A DNA stretch of 64,000 nt from Stenotrophomonas sp. ATCM1_4 (GCF_004348115.1 NZ_QPFB01000001.1:1780497-1844496); one strand, 5' to 3'; counted from the stretch's first letter, positions 1-10,557 are shown. Made by a program: numbers and translations. The notes: a model not told the origin generated them from the sequence alone.

Positions 1-222
1 GTCACCCAGCAGGCCCGACAATTCCTTGCCGGCCGGCATGCCATTGCCGTTCTTCGCGGCCTCCATGCCCACCATGACGCCACGCCACAGGCCCCAGGCC
101 AGGCCACACGCCAGGCTCAGGCACAGCAGGAAGCCCGCGGCGAGCAACAGGTCCGCGATGAAGCCGATGACCGGCGATTGCTTGCGTGCCATGGGCGGGG
201 AGAGCGGGGGAGGAACGGACAT
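1..222 (-). CDS. Membrane protein, N-terminal fragment (cut by window edge)
   Basis: This is the first 74 codons of a minus-strand gene that runs off the left edge of the window. The visible part has a short proline-rich N-terminus, a basic patch (MARKQ, residues 11-15) and one strongly hydrophobic segment at about residues 19-47 (rich in L, A, G), so it begins as an inner-membrane protein. The ATG at 222 was chosen because AAAGG lies 6 bases upstream; the ATG at 192 has no such site. It lies 80 bases downstream of gyrB on the same strand and could be read through from it. The family cannot be named from this fragment. Confidence 0.6.
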   Translation of the reverse strand, partial: MSVPPPLSPPMARKQSPVIGFIADLLLAAGFLLCLSLACGLAWGLWRGVMVGMEAAKNGNGMPAGKELSGLLGD

Positions 223-258
223 CGCGGGCCTTTGCAGAGCAGGCGGTGGGCAGAAGAC

Positions 259-282
259 GGGCGCCATGGATGCCTGGCGCCC
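259..282 (-). terminator. Hairpin downstream of gyrB
   Basis: Perfect 7-bp stem GGGCGCC / GGCGCCC with a 10-base loop, between the gyrB stop and the next start. There is no clear U-tract, so it may be a weak terminator or an attenuating structure only. Confidence 0.3.
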
Positions 283-302
283 GGGTCTTGCGGCTGGATC
301 TC

Positions 303-2786
<2,484 letters not shown>

Positions 2787-2871
2787 TCATGCACTGCCGG
2801 TACGGCAGGGGCATGAGGGGTAGGGGTGACGTTCCGATTATACCTACCGGGCAGATTTCCGCCCTGAAGGC

Positions 2872-3972
2872 TCAAACCACGGCCTGGAGCGTGCCGTGTT
2901 CCACGTGGAACATTGCCGCCGGGCGCAGCTCTTCTTCCAGGGCTGCCGGTACTTCGGTGGCGGTGATGAACACCTGGGCCGGCACCTGCGCCAGGCGGTG
3001 CAGCACCCGCCGCTGGTGATTGCGGTCCAGTTCCGAGCCCAGGTCATCCAGCGCAATGACCGGCCATTCACCGCGCAGGGCAGCGTAGTCCTCGGCCTGG
3101 GCCAACAGGCAGGCCAGTGCGGTCAGCTTTGCCTGCCCGCGGGACAGCGCGTCGCGGCCTGGGATCTGCGCAAAGCCCACATCCCAGTCCGCGCGATGTG
3201 GTCCCACCGACGTGAAGCCGGCATTGCGGTCACGTTCGCGGGCCAGCAGCAGGGCATCCCCCAGCGATACCTCGTGGCGGCGCCACCCCGGCAGCAGTTC
3301 CAGGGTCTGCAACTGCAAGGTCGGGGCCAGATCGGCAGCAATGGCAATGGCCCGCTCCTGCAGACGTTCCACGTAGTGCTGGCGGCGCGAAGTCAGCGGC
3401 ACGCCCGCTTCAACCAATTCCCTGTCCCAAGCATCAAGCTGATAGCCCGGGGCCCCGGCCTTGAGCAGCGCGTTGCGTTGCTTCAACGCCCGGGTGTAAC
3501 GCCGCCACAGGGGGAGAAAGTCCGGTTCCACGTGGAACAATCCCCAATCGATGAAGCGACGACGGGGCTCGCTCCCCCCGCTGACCAGGGCATGGCTGCC
3601 CGGTTCGAAGGTCACCACCGCCAACGCGGCGCACAATGTGCCCAGTTGCGCGACATCCTCGCCATCCAGACGGCCCTTCCAGCTCTGGCCACCATGACGC
3701 AGCCCAGCTCGGCGGGGAACTACGGTCTCACCGCCGGCTCCGCGCTCTTCCCATTCCACAAAGACATCCAGGCTGTCCGCACCTTTCTGGACCAGGCCAT
3801 CGCGTACGCGCCCGCGGAAACTGCGGCCGTAGGCCATCAGATGCAGCGCTTCCAGCAGGCTGGTCTTGCCAGCGCCATTGGCGCCGGTAATCAGGTTGAT
3901 GCCAGGGCGGGGCGCCAATTCCACCGAATCGAACCGACGGACGCGGTTCAGGGCAACACGGACGATATGCAT
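2872..3972 (-). CDS. recF: DNA replication and repair protein RecF
   Basis: SMC-like ATPase that loads RecA at single-strand gaps with RecO and RecR. 366 residues, the normal length. Walker A GANGAGKT is at 30-37, the ABC signature LSRGQ at about 276-280, and Walker B VIALDD at 305-310 followed by the D-loop. The start MHIVRVAL fits the family. Two parS palindromes lie within the coding sequence in the same frame and are each read as Phe-His-Val-Glu (residues 146-149 and 355-358), the second only a few codons before the stop. The gene is separated from dnaN by an unusual 1.2-kb gap with a terminator behind dnaN, so it probably has its own promoter. Confidence 0.97.
   Translation of the reverse strand: MHIVRVALNRVRRFDSVELAPRPGINLITGANGAGKTSLLEALHLMAYGRSFRGRVRDGLVQKGADSLDVFVEWEERGAGGETVVPRRAGLRHGGQSWKGRLDGEDVAQLGTLCAALAVVTFEPGSHALVSGGSEPRRRFIDWGLFHVEPDFLPLWRRYTRALKQRNALLKAGAPGYQLDAWDRELVEAGVPLTSRRQHYVERLQERAIAIAADLAPTLQLQTLELLPGWRRHEVSLGDALLLARERDRNAGFTSVGPHRADWDVGFAQIPGRDALSRGQAKLTALACLLAQAEDYAALRGEWPVIALDDLGSELDRNHQRRVLHRLAQVPAQVFITATEVPAALEEELRPAAMFHVEHGTLQAVV
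2897..2912. other. parS: parS site 1 (perfect palindrome)
   Basis: TGTTCCACGTGGAACA, a perfect 16-bp palindrome matching the ParB-binding parS consensus as found in Pseudomonas-type chromosomes. It lies at the 3' end of recF. It should nucleate ParB spreading for origin segregation. Confidence 0.9.
3524..3539. other. parS: parS site 2
   Basis: GGTTCCACGTGGAACA: the 14-bp core palindrome is intact and only the outermost pair departs from symmetry. It is inside recF and encodes Phe-His-Val-Glu there. Confidence 0.85.
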
Positions 3973-4068
3973 TGACGCTCAAGTACCCAACCACCGCGCC
4001 ATCCGCGGCGGACAAGGGCGCAGCTTAAAGCATCTGCCAACGGGGTGCGGGCAATACGCTCGCCCAGG

Positions 4069-4084
4069 CGCTCCACGTGGAACA
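4069..4084. other. parS: Degenerate parS site 3
   Basis: CGCTCCACGTGGAACA keeps the CCACGTGG core and the whole right arm, but the left arm has two changes from TGTTCC. It lies about 100 bases upstream of the recF start. Confidence 0.55.
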
Positions 4085-4212
4085 CCTGCAATTTCGCGAA
4101 TTCTGCAGCATCCAACCCTTCACGCCGTTTCAGATTTCACGAAATAAGGCCCCGCTCCCGGTGGGCCGTTCTTGGGGGTTTTTCCTCGCGGGACAGCTCT
4201 GGGGGAAAGGTC

Positions 4213-4287
4213 TGTGTATAACTTTGGCAATCTGTGGATAAATTTGGCACTTTTCCACAGGAACCACCTTATGCACAGATATCCACA
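4213..4287. other. oriC: Five-box DnaA cluster, candidate oriC core
   Basis: Five 9-mers in 75 bases: TGTGTATAA (4213-4221), TGTGGATAA (4233-4241, perfect), TTTTCCACA (4251-4259), TTATGCACA (4269-4277) and ATATCCACA (4279-4287). Four fit the TTWTNCACA consensus on one strand or the other; the last has one mismatch. The first two point opposite to the last three. An AT-rich stretch follows at about 4290-4430. Which of the DnaA-box islands in this window is the functional origin cannot be decided by reading. Confidence 0.65.
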
Positions 4288-4372
4288 GGCTTGAAGGCTA
4301 CTTTTCAAGGGGGTTTCGAAGCTAATATATCCATCTAAAACAGTCACTTAGCGTAGTTCTACATGAAATCCA

Positions 4373-4396
4373 GCTCTACCAGCACCACCAAGCTTT
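4373..4396 (+). repeat. dnaN-flanking inverted repeat, distal copy
   Basis: 24 bases identical to the reverse complement of 6335-6358. The match continues with two substitutions on one side (AAATC shared) and one on the other (GAT shared). It begins GCTCTACCAGC and ends CCAAGCTTT. It sits in the AT-rich part of the recF-dnaN gap, next to the DnaA-box cluster. Confidence 0.9.
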
Positions 4397-5117
4397 AGAT
4401 TTATTCTCAGATTTAAAGCATAGAGCTGCGAAAAGCGTCACCGCAACAGGGCCGGGACAAAGCGGCTCAAATGGCGAAATCCGGGAGTCCTGCACGCCAC
4501 CTGACTTTCAGATTTGAAGAAATCCCCGGGCGCAGAGCTGGCTTCGAAGGCGCCGCGTGGAACCTGGCGGCCTTCTCGCCCCACGCTGGTATTTCGAAAC
4601 CTCGGATATCGCCGTTTCTGAACTGGTCGTGCGGCCCGATTACCGGCAGAAGTCAACGAAACCAAGGCCAAATGGTGGACGCTGGGCGACGCGGCATCCG
4701 GGATCTGCTGCTTGCACGCTTCGCTTTCCGGCCGAACGGCTGCGGAACTGGCGAAATCTGCGGTCCCATGGCTGGCCAAGCTCAACGGAACAACCCGCTT
4801 GCCGAGCTTCTGCGGGGAAATGGCGTTCTCGATACCCATCAGCCGGGCAACCAGAACTGCAGCATCTCCCGTTGCTCCGAAGATGGCCTCCAAGCCCGGG
4901 CCATCTGAGCCCGGAATCGGATCACCGTTGGAAGAACCCGGTGCTTGGGGCAGGTCCCTTTGCCAGAAATCGAGATCCAGAAAAGAAAAAAATCAGGTGG
5001 CGCGACGGCTGATGCGAAGTGCCCTGGGCCTCTGAGAGGAAATTGCGCAAGACCGGCTGCAATGGCGGTCCATTGCCACCATTGCGAACGGCTTCCGAAA
5101 CGTCCGCCCCGGAATCA

Positions 5118-5133
5118 GGTTCCACGTGGAACC
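5118..5133. other. parS: parS site 4 (perfect palindrome)
   Basis: GGTTCCACGTGGAACC, perfectly symmetrical over 16 bp, just beyond the dnaN terminator. It is paired with the next site 55 bp away. Confidence 0.88.
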
Positions 5134-5140
5134 TTGCAAG

Positions 5141-5167
5141 AAAAAAAGCCCGGCATTCGCCGGGCTT
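5141..5167 (-). terminator. Intrinsic terminator of dnaN
   Basis: On the minus strand a 9-bp stem (AAGCCCGGC / GCCGGGCTT, loop GAAT) is followed by seven T. It begins about 25 bases after the dnaN stop and lies between two parS sites. It implies that recF is not simply co-transcribed with dnaN. Confidence 0.9.
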
Positions 5168-5172
5168 CTTCA

Positions 5173-5188
5173 TGTTCCACGTGGAACG
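5173..5188. other. parS: parS site 5
   Basis: TGTTCCACGTGGAACG, with an intact 14-bp palindromic core. It ends 5 bases from the dnaN stop codon. Confidence 0.87.
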
Positions 5189-5192
5189 CCGG

Positions 5193-6290
5193 TCAGAGAC
5201 GAAGCGGCATCACGACGTGGCGCGACTTCTCGCTGCTGGCTTCGCGCACCAGCGCCGAGGAGTTCGAGTCGCGCAGCTGGATGACCACATGCTCGTCGCG
5301 CAGTGCCGACAGGGCGTCGAGCAGGTAGTTCACGTTGAAGCCAATGGCCAGATCATTGACCTGGGTATCGGCCTCGACTTCTTCCTGCGCTTCTTCCTGT
5401 TCCGGGTTATGCGCGCTGATCTTCAGCTGCCCCGGGGTCACCTCGACGCGAACGCCGCGGTACTTTTCGTTCGACAGGATGGCGGCGCGCTGCAGCGAAG
5501 CACGCAGGCTTTCGCGCTCGATCTTCACTTCGCGGTCGGCACCGATCGGGATCACCGCTTCGTAATCCGGGAAGCGGCCGTCGATCAGCTTCGAAGTGAA
5601 GGTCACATCGTCGCGCTTGACCCGGACATGGCTGCGGCCGACTTCCAGTTCCACCTCACGATCGCCGCCTTCCAGCAGACGCTGCAGCTCGGTCACGCCC
5701 TTGCGCGGCACGATGATCTGGCGCTTGCCGGTGCTGCTTTCCAGCTCGGTTTCGCACAGCGCCAGGCGATGACCGTCGGTGGCCACGCAACGCAGGGTCT
5801 TGTCGCGCAGGTCGAACAGCAGGCCGTTGAGGTAGTAACGCACGTCCTGCTGGGCCATTGCGAACGCGGTGCGTTCGATCAGTTCCTTCAACGCCGCTTC
5901 CGGCACGGCAACGCGCTCGGTGGCTTCGACTTCGTCAACCGACGGGAAGTCGTTGGCCGGCAGGGTCGCCAGGGTGAAGCGACTGCGGCCTGCCTGCACC
6001 GTGATCTTTTCGCCGGTCTGCGAAACGGTGATGCGGCTGCCATCAGGCAGGGCGCGGATGATCTCGAACAGCTTGCGCGCCGGAATGGTGGTTTCACCAT
6101 CCTGGGCGTCTTCGACCGCGATGCGGGAGACCATCTCCACTTCCAGGTCGGTACCGGTCAATGAAAGCTGACCACCCTGCACCTGGACCAGGAAATTGGC
6201 CAGAACCGGCAGAGTCTGGCGGCGTTCAACCACGTTGACGACCTGGGCCAACGGCTTGAGAAAGGCTTCGCGCTGCAGTGTGAAACGCAT
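5193..6290 (-). CDS. dnaN: DNA polymerase III beta sliding clamp
   Basis: Ring-shaped processivity clamp that tethers DNA polymerases to the template. 365 residues, the family norm. It begins MRFTLQREAFLKPL and ends with the typical MPLRL, as expected for the clamp. The three structurally similar domains are collinear with the family; an acidic Glu-rich stretch (EQEEAQEEVEAD) lies in the third domain and lengthens a surface loop. The gene is preceded by the dnaA-dnaN gap with two DnaA boxes and followed by a strong terminator and two parS sites. A 24-bp perfect inverted repeat lies on either side of the gene, which is unusual. Confidence 0.98.
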   Translation of the reverse strand: MRFTLQREAFLKPLAQVVNVVERRQTLPVLANFLVQVQGGQLSLTGTDLEVEMVSRIAVEDAQDGETTIPARKLFEIIRALPDGSRITVSQTGEKITVQAGRSRFTLATLPANDFPSVDEVEATERVAVPEAALKELIERTAFAMAQQDVRYYLNGLLFDLRDKTLRCVATDGHRLALCETELESSTGKRQIIVPRKGVTELQRLLEGGDREVELEVGRSHVRVKRDDVTFTSKLIDGRFPDYEAVIPIGADREVKIERESLRASLQRAAILSNEKYRGVRVEVTPGQLKISAHNPEQEEAQEEVEADTQVNDLAIGFNVNYLLDALSALRDEHVVIQLRDSNSSALVREASSEKSRHVVMPLRL

Positions 6291-6334
6291 GTGGTTTCGT
6301 GCCCCTATGCTTTTAAAAGATGTGGGTTAAATCA

Positions 6335-6358
6335 AAAGCTTGGTGGTGCTGGTAGAGC
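6335..6358 (-). repeat. dnaN-flanking inverted repeat, proximal copy
   Basis: Exact reverse complement of 4373-4396 over 24 bases, about 45 bases upstream of the dnaN start, so it probably lies in the dnaN leader or promoter region. Confidence 0.9.
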
Positions 6359-6454
6359 CAGATTTGGTTTAAAACACACCCAAGTATTTGTTTTCAAAAG
6401 GTTTCTATGCACTGAAACCCTCTGTACTACTGGCCCGGAACGGGTGGGGAATGC

Positions 6455-6498
6455 TGTGGATAACTTTTCGCGTTTTTGGAGACGCGTTTTTATCCACA
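6455..6498. other. oriC: Pair of perfect, opposed DnaA boxes
   Basis: TGTGGATAA at 6455-6463 and TTATCCACA at 6490-6498, both perfect consensus, facing in opposite directions with 26 bases between them. They lie upstream of dnaN, so DnaA binding here could act in initiation, in dnaN control, or both. Confidence 0.75.
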
Positions 6499-6519
6499 AC
6501 TTCCTCAACGTCTGCCCCC

Positions 6520-6572
6520 GAATCATGCACCGTTTTGTGCGATGACGCCTCTGCGGCGTCGGTGCATGATTC
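6520..6572. repeat. Compound hairpin between dnaA and dnaN
   Basis: A 13-bp perfect inverted repeat, GAATCATGCACCG (6520-6532) and its complement (6560-6572), encloses a smaller GACGCC/GGCGTC stem (6544-6560). It starts 43 bases beyond the dnaA stop. There is no U-tract, so a plain terminator is less likely than a structural or protein-binding element. Confidence 0.7.
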
Positions 6573-6614
6573 GTCCGGCTTCTTCCCTACGACCTATCCG
6601 GTGCCCCGAATGGC

Positions 6615-7946
6615 TTACTCACTCAACTTGCGGATGAGCTTGTCCCAGTCCTCGCGGAGCTTGCCGTCGGTTTCCATCAGCGTCTTGATCTGGCGGCAGG
6701 CGTGAAGCACGGTGGTGTGGTCACGGCCGGCGAAGGCATCGCCGATTTCCGGCAGGCTGTGCTCGGTCAGCTCCTTGGTCAGCGCCATGGCGACCTGGCG
6801 CGGACGGGCCAGCGAACGGGTGCGGCGCTTGGACAACAGGTCCTTGATCTGCAGGCCGTAGTAATCAGCGACGGTCTTCTGGATGTTGGGAATGCTGATC
6901 GCCTGCTGCTGGGCACGCAGCAGGTCGCGCAGGGTTTCCTGGGCGAACTCGGTGGTGATCGCGCGGCCGGTGAAATTGGCACGGGCGGTCAGGGTGTTGA
7001 GTGCCCCTTCCAGGTCGCGCACATTCGAGCGCATCTTCTTGGCGATCAGGAACGCCACGTCATCCGGGATCTCGGCACCGCGTTCGCGTGCCTTGGCCAG
7101 CACGATGGCCGCACGGGTCTCGAAATCCGGCGGTTCGATCGCCACCGACAGGCCCCAGGCCAAGCGTGATTTCAGGCGCGCTTCCAAGCCTTCGACCTCG
7201 CGCGGGTAACGGTCGCAGGTCAGGATGATCTGTTGCTTGCCGTCGAACAGCGCGTTGAAGGTGTGGAAGAACTCTTCCTGGGTGCGGTCCTTGCCGGCGA
7301 AGAACTGGATGTCATCGATCAGCAGCGCGTCCACCTGCTGGAACTGGCGCTTGAACTGGTCCATGGTCTTTTCCTGCAGCGCCCGGATCATCGCGCTGAA
7401 GAACTGTTCCGAACGCAGGTACAGCACCTTGGCCCCCGGGTTGGCCTGGCGCATGGCATTGCCGGCGGCCAGCATCAGGTGGGTCTTGCCCAGGCCGGTG
7501 CCACCGTACAGCAGCAGCGGGTTGTGGGCGCGGTCGCCGGGCTTCTGTGCCGCCTGGAACGCGGCGGCCAGGCCCAGCTGGTTGCTGCGGCCTTCCACGA
7601 AGTTGGTGAAGGTGTAGTGCGCATCCAGGTTGCCGTTGAACGGCACCACCGGTGCCGATACCGGCGCCTGGACGCCGCTGCTCACCGGCAGCGGGGCCGG
7701 CTCGGCCACGCGGGGGCGCGAGCCGATCTCCAGGATGACCTCGGAAAAACCGGCGAAATGGGCGAGCAGCTCGGAGATGCGCGACAGGTACCGCTCGCGC
7801 ACCTGCTCGACGATGAAGGCATTGGGCGCGTACAGCACCAGGCTGTCAGCGCGCTGGTCGGCCTGCAAGGGCTTCAACCAGGTGTGGACATCTTCCGGCG
7901 GGAATTCCGCTTCAAGACGTTCAAGACAAAGAGACCAGGCATCCAT
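6615..7946 (-). CDS. dnaA: Chromosomal replication initiator DnaA
   Basis: AAA+ initiator that binds DnaA boxes, melts oriC and loads the helicase. 443 residues from the ATG at 7946 ([15 protein letters not shown]), the start that matches Xanthomonad DnaA; a TTG two codons earlier is possible but unnecessary. Domain I covers about 1-75, then a Pro/Val-rich linker (about 80-105). Walker A GGTGLGKT is at 148-155, Walker B LLIDD at about 208-212, and the DNA-binding signature [10 protein letters not shown] is in domain IV near residue 407. It is transcribed divergently from rpmH across a gap holding further DnaA-box-like sequences, consistent with autoregulation. Confidence 0.98.
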   Translation of the reverse strand: MDAWSLCLERLEAEFPPEDVHTWLKPLQADQRADSLVLYAPNAFIVEQVRERYLSRISELLAHFAGFSEVILEIGSRPRVAEPAPLPVSSGVQAPVSAPVVPFNGNLDAHYTFTNFVEGRSNQLGLAAAFQAAQKPGDRAHNPLLLYGGTGLGKTHLMLAAGNAMRQANPGAKVLYLRSEQFFSAMIRALQEKTMDQFKRQFQQVDALLIDDIQFFAGKDRTQEEFFHTFNALFDGKQQIILTCDRYPREVEGLEARLKSRLAWGLSVAIEPPDFETRAAIVLAKARERGAEIPDDVAFLIAKKMRSNVRDLEGALNTLTARANFTGRAITTEFAQETLRDLLRAQQQAISIPNIQKTVADYYGLQIKDLLSKRRTRSLARPRQVAMALTKELTEHSLPEIGDAFAGRDHTTVLHACRQIKTLMETDGKLREDWDKLIRKLSE

Positions 7947-8072
7947 CAGCAATAATCATCAAAGGCCTTGTCGGCAAGGCGCAGGAAGCCGCCGGGCCAC
8001 AGGCCGGAACAGGGAAAAGTGGATGGCCCAGACTACCACCGCAGACCGGATGCGGGAATGCTTGTCCCGGAT

Positions 8073-8117
8073 TTATTCACAGGCTCATCCACAAGCTGTG
8101 CACCGGCCTGTGAATAT
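8073..8117. other. DnaA-box-like cluster upstream of dnaA
   Basis: TTATTCACA (8073-8081, fits TTATNCACA), TCATCCACA (8085-8093, one mismatch) and TGTGAATAT (8109-8117, one mismatch). They lie in the divergent dnaA-rpmH gap. They are likely DnaA autoregulation sites or a third origin element. Confidence 0.6.
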
Positions 8118-8133
8118 CCGTCGTTTCGCAAGC

Positions 8134-8161
8134 TTGACGGGGTGGGGGGCGCTTCTATAGA
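8134..8161 (+). promoter_or_regulatory. Sigma-70 promoter of rpmH
   Basis: TTGACG (8134-8139), a 16-base spacer and TATAGA (8156-8161), about 40 bases before the rpmH start. A near-consensus promoter, as expected for a ribosomal protein gene. Confidence 0.8.
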
Positions 8162-8200
8162 ATTTCCGGTTCTTTCCGTCCCATTCATACAGGTGCCCCC

Positions 8201-8341
8201 ATGGCCACCAAGCGCACGTTCCAACCCAGCAACCTCAAGCGCAAGCGCGATCACGGCTTCCGTGCCCGCATGAAGACCGCTGACGGCCGCAAGGTCCTGT
8301 CGCGTCGCCGCGCCAAGGGCCGCAAAGTCCTCAGCGCTTGA
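8201..8341 (+). CDS. rpmH: 50S ribosomal protein L34
   Basis: 46-residue, highly basic large-subunit protein. It begins [20 protein letters not shown] and contains [20 protein letters not shown], the L34 signature, and it has the usual length. It starts the plus-strand rpmH-rnpA-yidC unit that diverges from dnaA. The stop overlaps a possible upstream TTG of rnpA. Confidence 0.98.
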   Translation: MATKRTFQPSNLKRKRDHGFRARMKTADGRKVLSRRRAKGRKVLSA

Positions 8342-8379
8342 TTGCGTTGCCGCTCTCCGCGGCACATGCAACTTCAATC

Positions 8380-8838
8380 GTGAGCAGTGCCTTCCCGCGC
8401 AAGCGATTCCCTCGCTCTGCGCGGGTTCGTACGCGCGCTGAATACTCTACGGTCTTCAACGGCGCCCGCCGTGTGTCCGACCCGCTGATGACACTCCACT
8501 GGCTGAAAGGGGATGCCCCCGCTCGGTTGGGCATGGCCGTGTCACGGAAGGTGGATACGCGTGCGGTCGGCCGTAACCGTATCAAGCGTGTGTTGCGCGA
8601 TGCAACACGCCATCTTTTGCCGTGCTTGGCCGGTGGCGATTTCGTCGTCGTTGCCCGCTCGGCGGCCAAGACGGCCAGCAATCAACAGATCCGCGAGGCG
8701 TTCGAACGCCTGCTGCGCCGTGCCGGCGCATTGCCCGCTGCGGGCGCGGACGGCACAATGCCGCCGCGCAAGGGCGCTGAACCCACTCCTTTGAACGCGC
8801 CGGATGCTTCGTCCGGCCGAGCCGAGCCAGCCTGCTGA
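8380..8838 (+). CDS. rnpA: Ribonuclease P protein component
   Basis: Protein subunit of RNase P, which with the M1 RNA trims tRNA 5' ends. The start is taken as the GTG at 8380 ([13 protein letters not shown]), which aligns with the family N-terminus; the open frame continues upstream to a TTG at 8338 overlapping the rpmH stop. The RNP motif region [17 protein letters not shown] is clear. The product is 152 residues, longer than the roughly 120 of E. coli, because of a Pro/Ala-rich C-terminal tail (about the last 35 residues) with no recognisable domain. The stop overlaps the yidC start by one base (TGATG), so translation is probably coupled. No yidD lies between them. Confidence 0.93.
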   Translation: MSSAFPRKRFPRSARVRTRAEYSTVFNGARRVSDPLMTLHWLKGDAPARLGMAVSRKVDTRAVGRNRIKRVLRDATRHLLPCLAGGDFVVVARSAAKTASNQQIREAFERLLRRAGALPAAGADGTMPPRKGAEPTPLNAPDASSGRAEPAC

Positions 8839-10550
8839 TGAACCAGACCCGTGTATTCCTGATTTTCGCCTGGCTGATGGTGGCCGTGCTGCTGTGGATG
8901 GAATGGGGTCGCGAGAAGAACGCGCCGGATCCGGCCACCGTGGCCGCGACCCAGCCGGCCGTGCCGGTGTCCAACGATGCCGACCTCGCCGTGCCCGGCA
9001 CCGGTACTGTGCCGCAGGCCACCGTCCCCGGCCATGAGGCTCCGGCCGCCCCGGCGGTTGCCGGCGTCGAAGCGGCCAGTGCCGCACCGCGCGTGACCGT
9101 CACCACCGACGTCCTCAAGCTGGTGCTGGATGGCCGCAGCGTGCTCGACGCCGACCTGCTGCAGTTCCCGCAGACCAAGGCCGCCGGCAGCCCGCCGGTG
9201 CAGTTGCTGACCGAGGACAAGGCGCACCCGTATACCGCCACCGCCGGTTGGGCCAGCCAGTCCGGTTCGCCGGTACCTGGCGCCGCCGGTTTCCAGCCGG
9301 CCGGCAACGCCACCGAGGTGGTGCTGGCCGACGGCCAGAACCAGGTGCAGGTGCCGTTCGTGTGGAATGGCCCCAACGGCGTGAGCATCCACCGCACCTA
9401 TACCTTCACCCGTGGCGAGTACGCCGTTTCGGTGAAGGATGAAGTGAGCAACGCCGGCAGCGCGCCGTGGCAGGGCTACGTGTTCCGCAAGCTGGACCGC
9501 GTGCCGTCCATCGTCACCCGCGGCATGACCAACCCGGACTCCTTCAGCTTCAATGGCGCCACCTGGTTCAGCCCGGAAGAAGGCTACCAGCGCCGTGCGT
9601 TCAAGGACTACATGGATGACGGCAACCTCAGCCAAACCATCACCGGTGGCTGGGCGGCGATGCTGCAGCACCACTTCTTCACCGCGTGGATCCCGCAGGC
9701 CGACCAGGCCGCGCTGTACCGCCTGTCGCAGAACGGCCCGCGCAACGTGATCGAAGCCAGCGGCCCGGGCTTCACCGTGGCACCGGGGCAGAAGGTCAGC
9801 ACCGAGGCGCGCCTGTGGGTGGGCCCGAAGCTGGTCAACCAGATCGCCAAGGAAGACGTGAAGGGCCTGGACCGCGTGGTCGACTACAGCCGCTTCTCGA
9901 TCATGGCGATCATCGGCCAGGGCCTGTTCTGGGTGATGAACCAGGTGCACAAGCTGGTCGGCAACTGGGGCTGGTCGATCATCGGCCTGGTGATCCTGCT
10001 CAAGCTGGCGCTGTTCCCGTTGGCCAATGCGCAGTTCAAGTCGCAGGCCAAGATGCGCAAGTTCCAGCCGCGCATCGCGCAGTTGAAGGAACGCTATGGC
10101 GATGACCGCCAGAAGTTCCAGACCGCGATGATGGAGCTGTACAAGAAGGAAAAGATCAATCCGATGGGCGGCTGCCTGCCGCTGCTGATCCAGATGCCGA
10201 TCTTCTTCGCCCTGTACTGGGTGCTGGTGGAGTCGGTGGAACTGCGCCAGGCCCCGTGGTTTGCCTGGATCCAGGACCTGACCGCGCGTGACCCGTACTT
10301 CATCCTGCCGGTCATCAACATGGCGGTGATGTGGTTCACCCAGAAGCTGACGCCGGCCGTGGGCATGGACCCGATGCAGCAGAAGATGATGCAGTTCATG
10401 CCGCTGGTGTTCGGCGTGATGATGGCCTTCATGCCGTCCGGCCTAGTGCTGTACTGGGTGGTCAACGGTGGCCTGAGCCTGCTGCAGCAGTGGTACATGA
10501 TCAAGAAGCACGGCGAGGACACGCTGCCGGCCAAGGTCGAAGCCAAGTAA
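8838..10550 (+). CDS. yidC: Membrane protein insertase YidC
   Basis: Inserts and folds inner-membrane proteins, alone or with SecYEG. 570 residues. One N-terminal membrane helix ([15 protein letters not shown]) is followed by a Pro/Ala-rich linker, a large periplasmic beta domain (about 90-350) and the conserved C-terminal insertase core of five helices (about 355-560), with the family block [17 protein letters not shown]. It overlaps rnpA by one base. A terminator follows directly. No anomalies were seen. Confidence 0.97.
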   Translation: MNQTRVFLIFAWLMVAVLLWMEWGREKNAPDPATVAATQPAVPVSNDADLAVPGTGTVPQATVPGHEAPAAPAVAGVEAASAAPRVTVTTDVLKLVLDGRSVLDADLLQFPQTKAAGSPPVQLLTEDKAHPYTATAGWASQSGSPVPGAAGFQPAGNATEVVLADGQNQVQVPFVWNGPNGVSIHRTYTFTRGEYAVSVKDEVSNAGSAPWQGYVFRKLDRVPSIVTRGMTNPDSFSFNGATWFSPEEGYQRRAFKDYMDDGNLSQTITGGWAAMLQHHFFTAWIPQADQAALYRLSQNGPRNVIEASGPGFTVAPGQKVSTEARLWVGPKLVNQIAKEDVKGLDRVVDYSRFSIMAIIGQGLFWVMNQVHKLVGNWGWSIIGLVILLKLALFPLANAQFKSQAKMRKFQPRIAQLKERYGDDRQKFQTAMMELYKKEKINPMGGCLPLLIQMPIFFALYWVLVESVELRQAPWFAWIQDLTARDPYFILPVINMAVMWFTQKLTPAVGMDPMQQKMMQFMPLVFGVMMAFMPSGLVLYWVVNGGLSLLQQWYMIKKHGEDTLPAKVEAK

Positions 10551-10557
10551 GTCGAGG

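Larger units (their letters stand above)
3973..5192. other. 1.2-kb recF-dnaN intergenic region, candidate origin segment
   Basis: No convincing gene: open frames here are short, overlap on both strands and have no recognisable domain. It holds three of the parS-like sites, a five-member DnaA-box cluster (4213-4287), an AT-rich stretch (about 4290-4430), one arm of the dnaN-flanking inverted repeat and the dnaN terminator. The part from about 4440 to 5110 is free of recognisable signals. A long non-coding gap between dnaN and recF is, as I recall, also present in Xanthomonas chromosomes. Confidence 0.7.
6291..6614. other. dnaN-dnaA intergenic region with DnaA boxes
   Basis: A 324-base gap without a gene. 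From dnaN outward it contains an AT-rich part (6311-6410), the proximal arm of the dnaN-flanking inverted repeat, two perfect DnaA boxes and a compound hairpin. In several bacteria the dnaA-dnaN gap is the functional origin, so this is a second candidate for oriC or for one half of a bipartite origin. Confidence 0.7.

Noticed and set aside
3366..3374. GTTCCACGT in recF as a further parS
   Set aside because: Only the left half-site is present; the right arm does not match.
4549..4564. GGCGCCGCGTGGAACC as a further parS
   Set aside because: The right arm fits but the left arm has several mismatches; at most a decayed copy.
4471..4908. Possible small gene in the recF-dnaN gap
   Set aside because: Overlaps other equally long frames on both strands, has no recognisable domain and no good start site.
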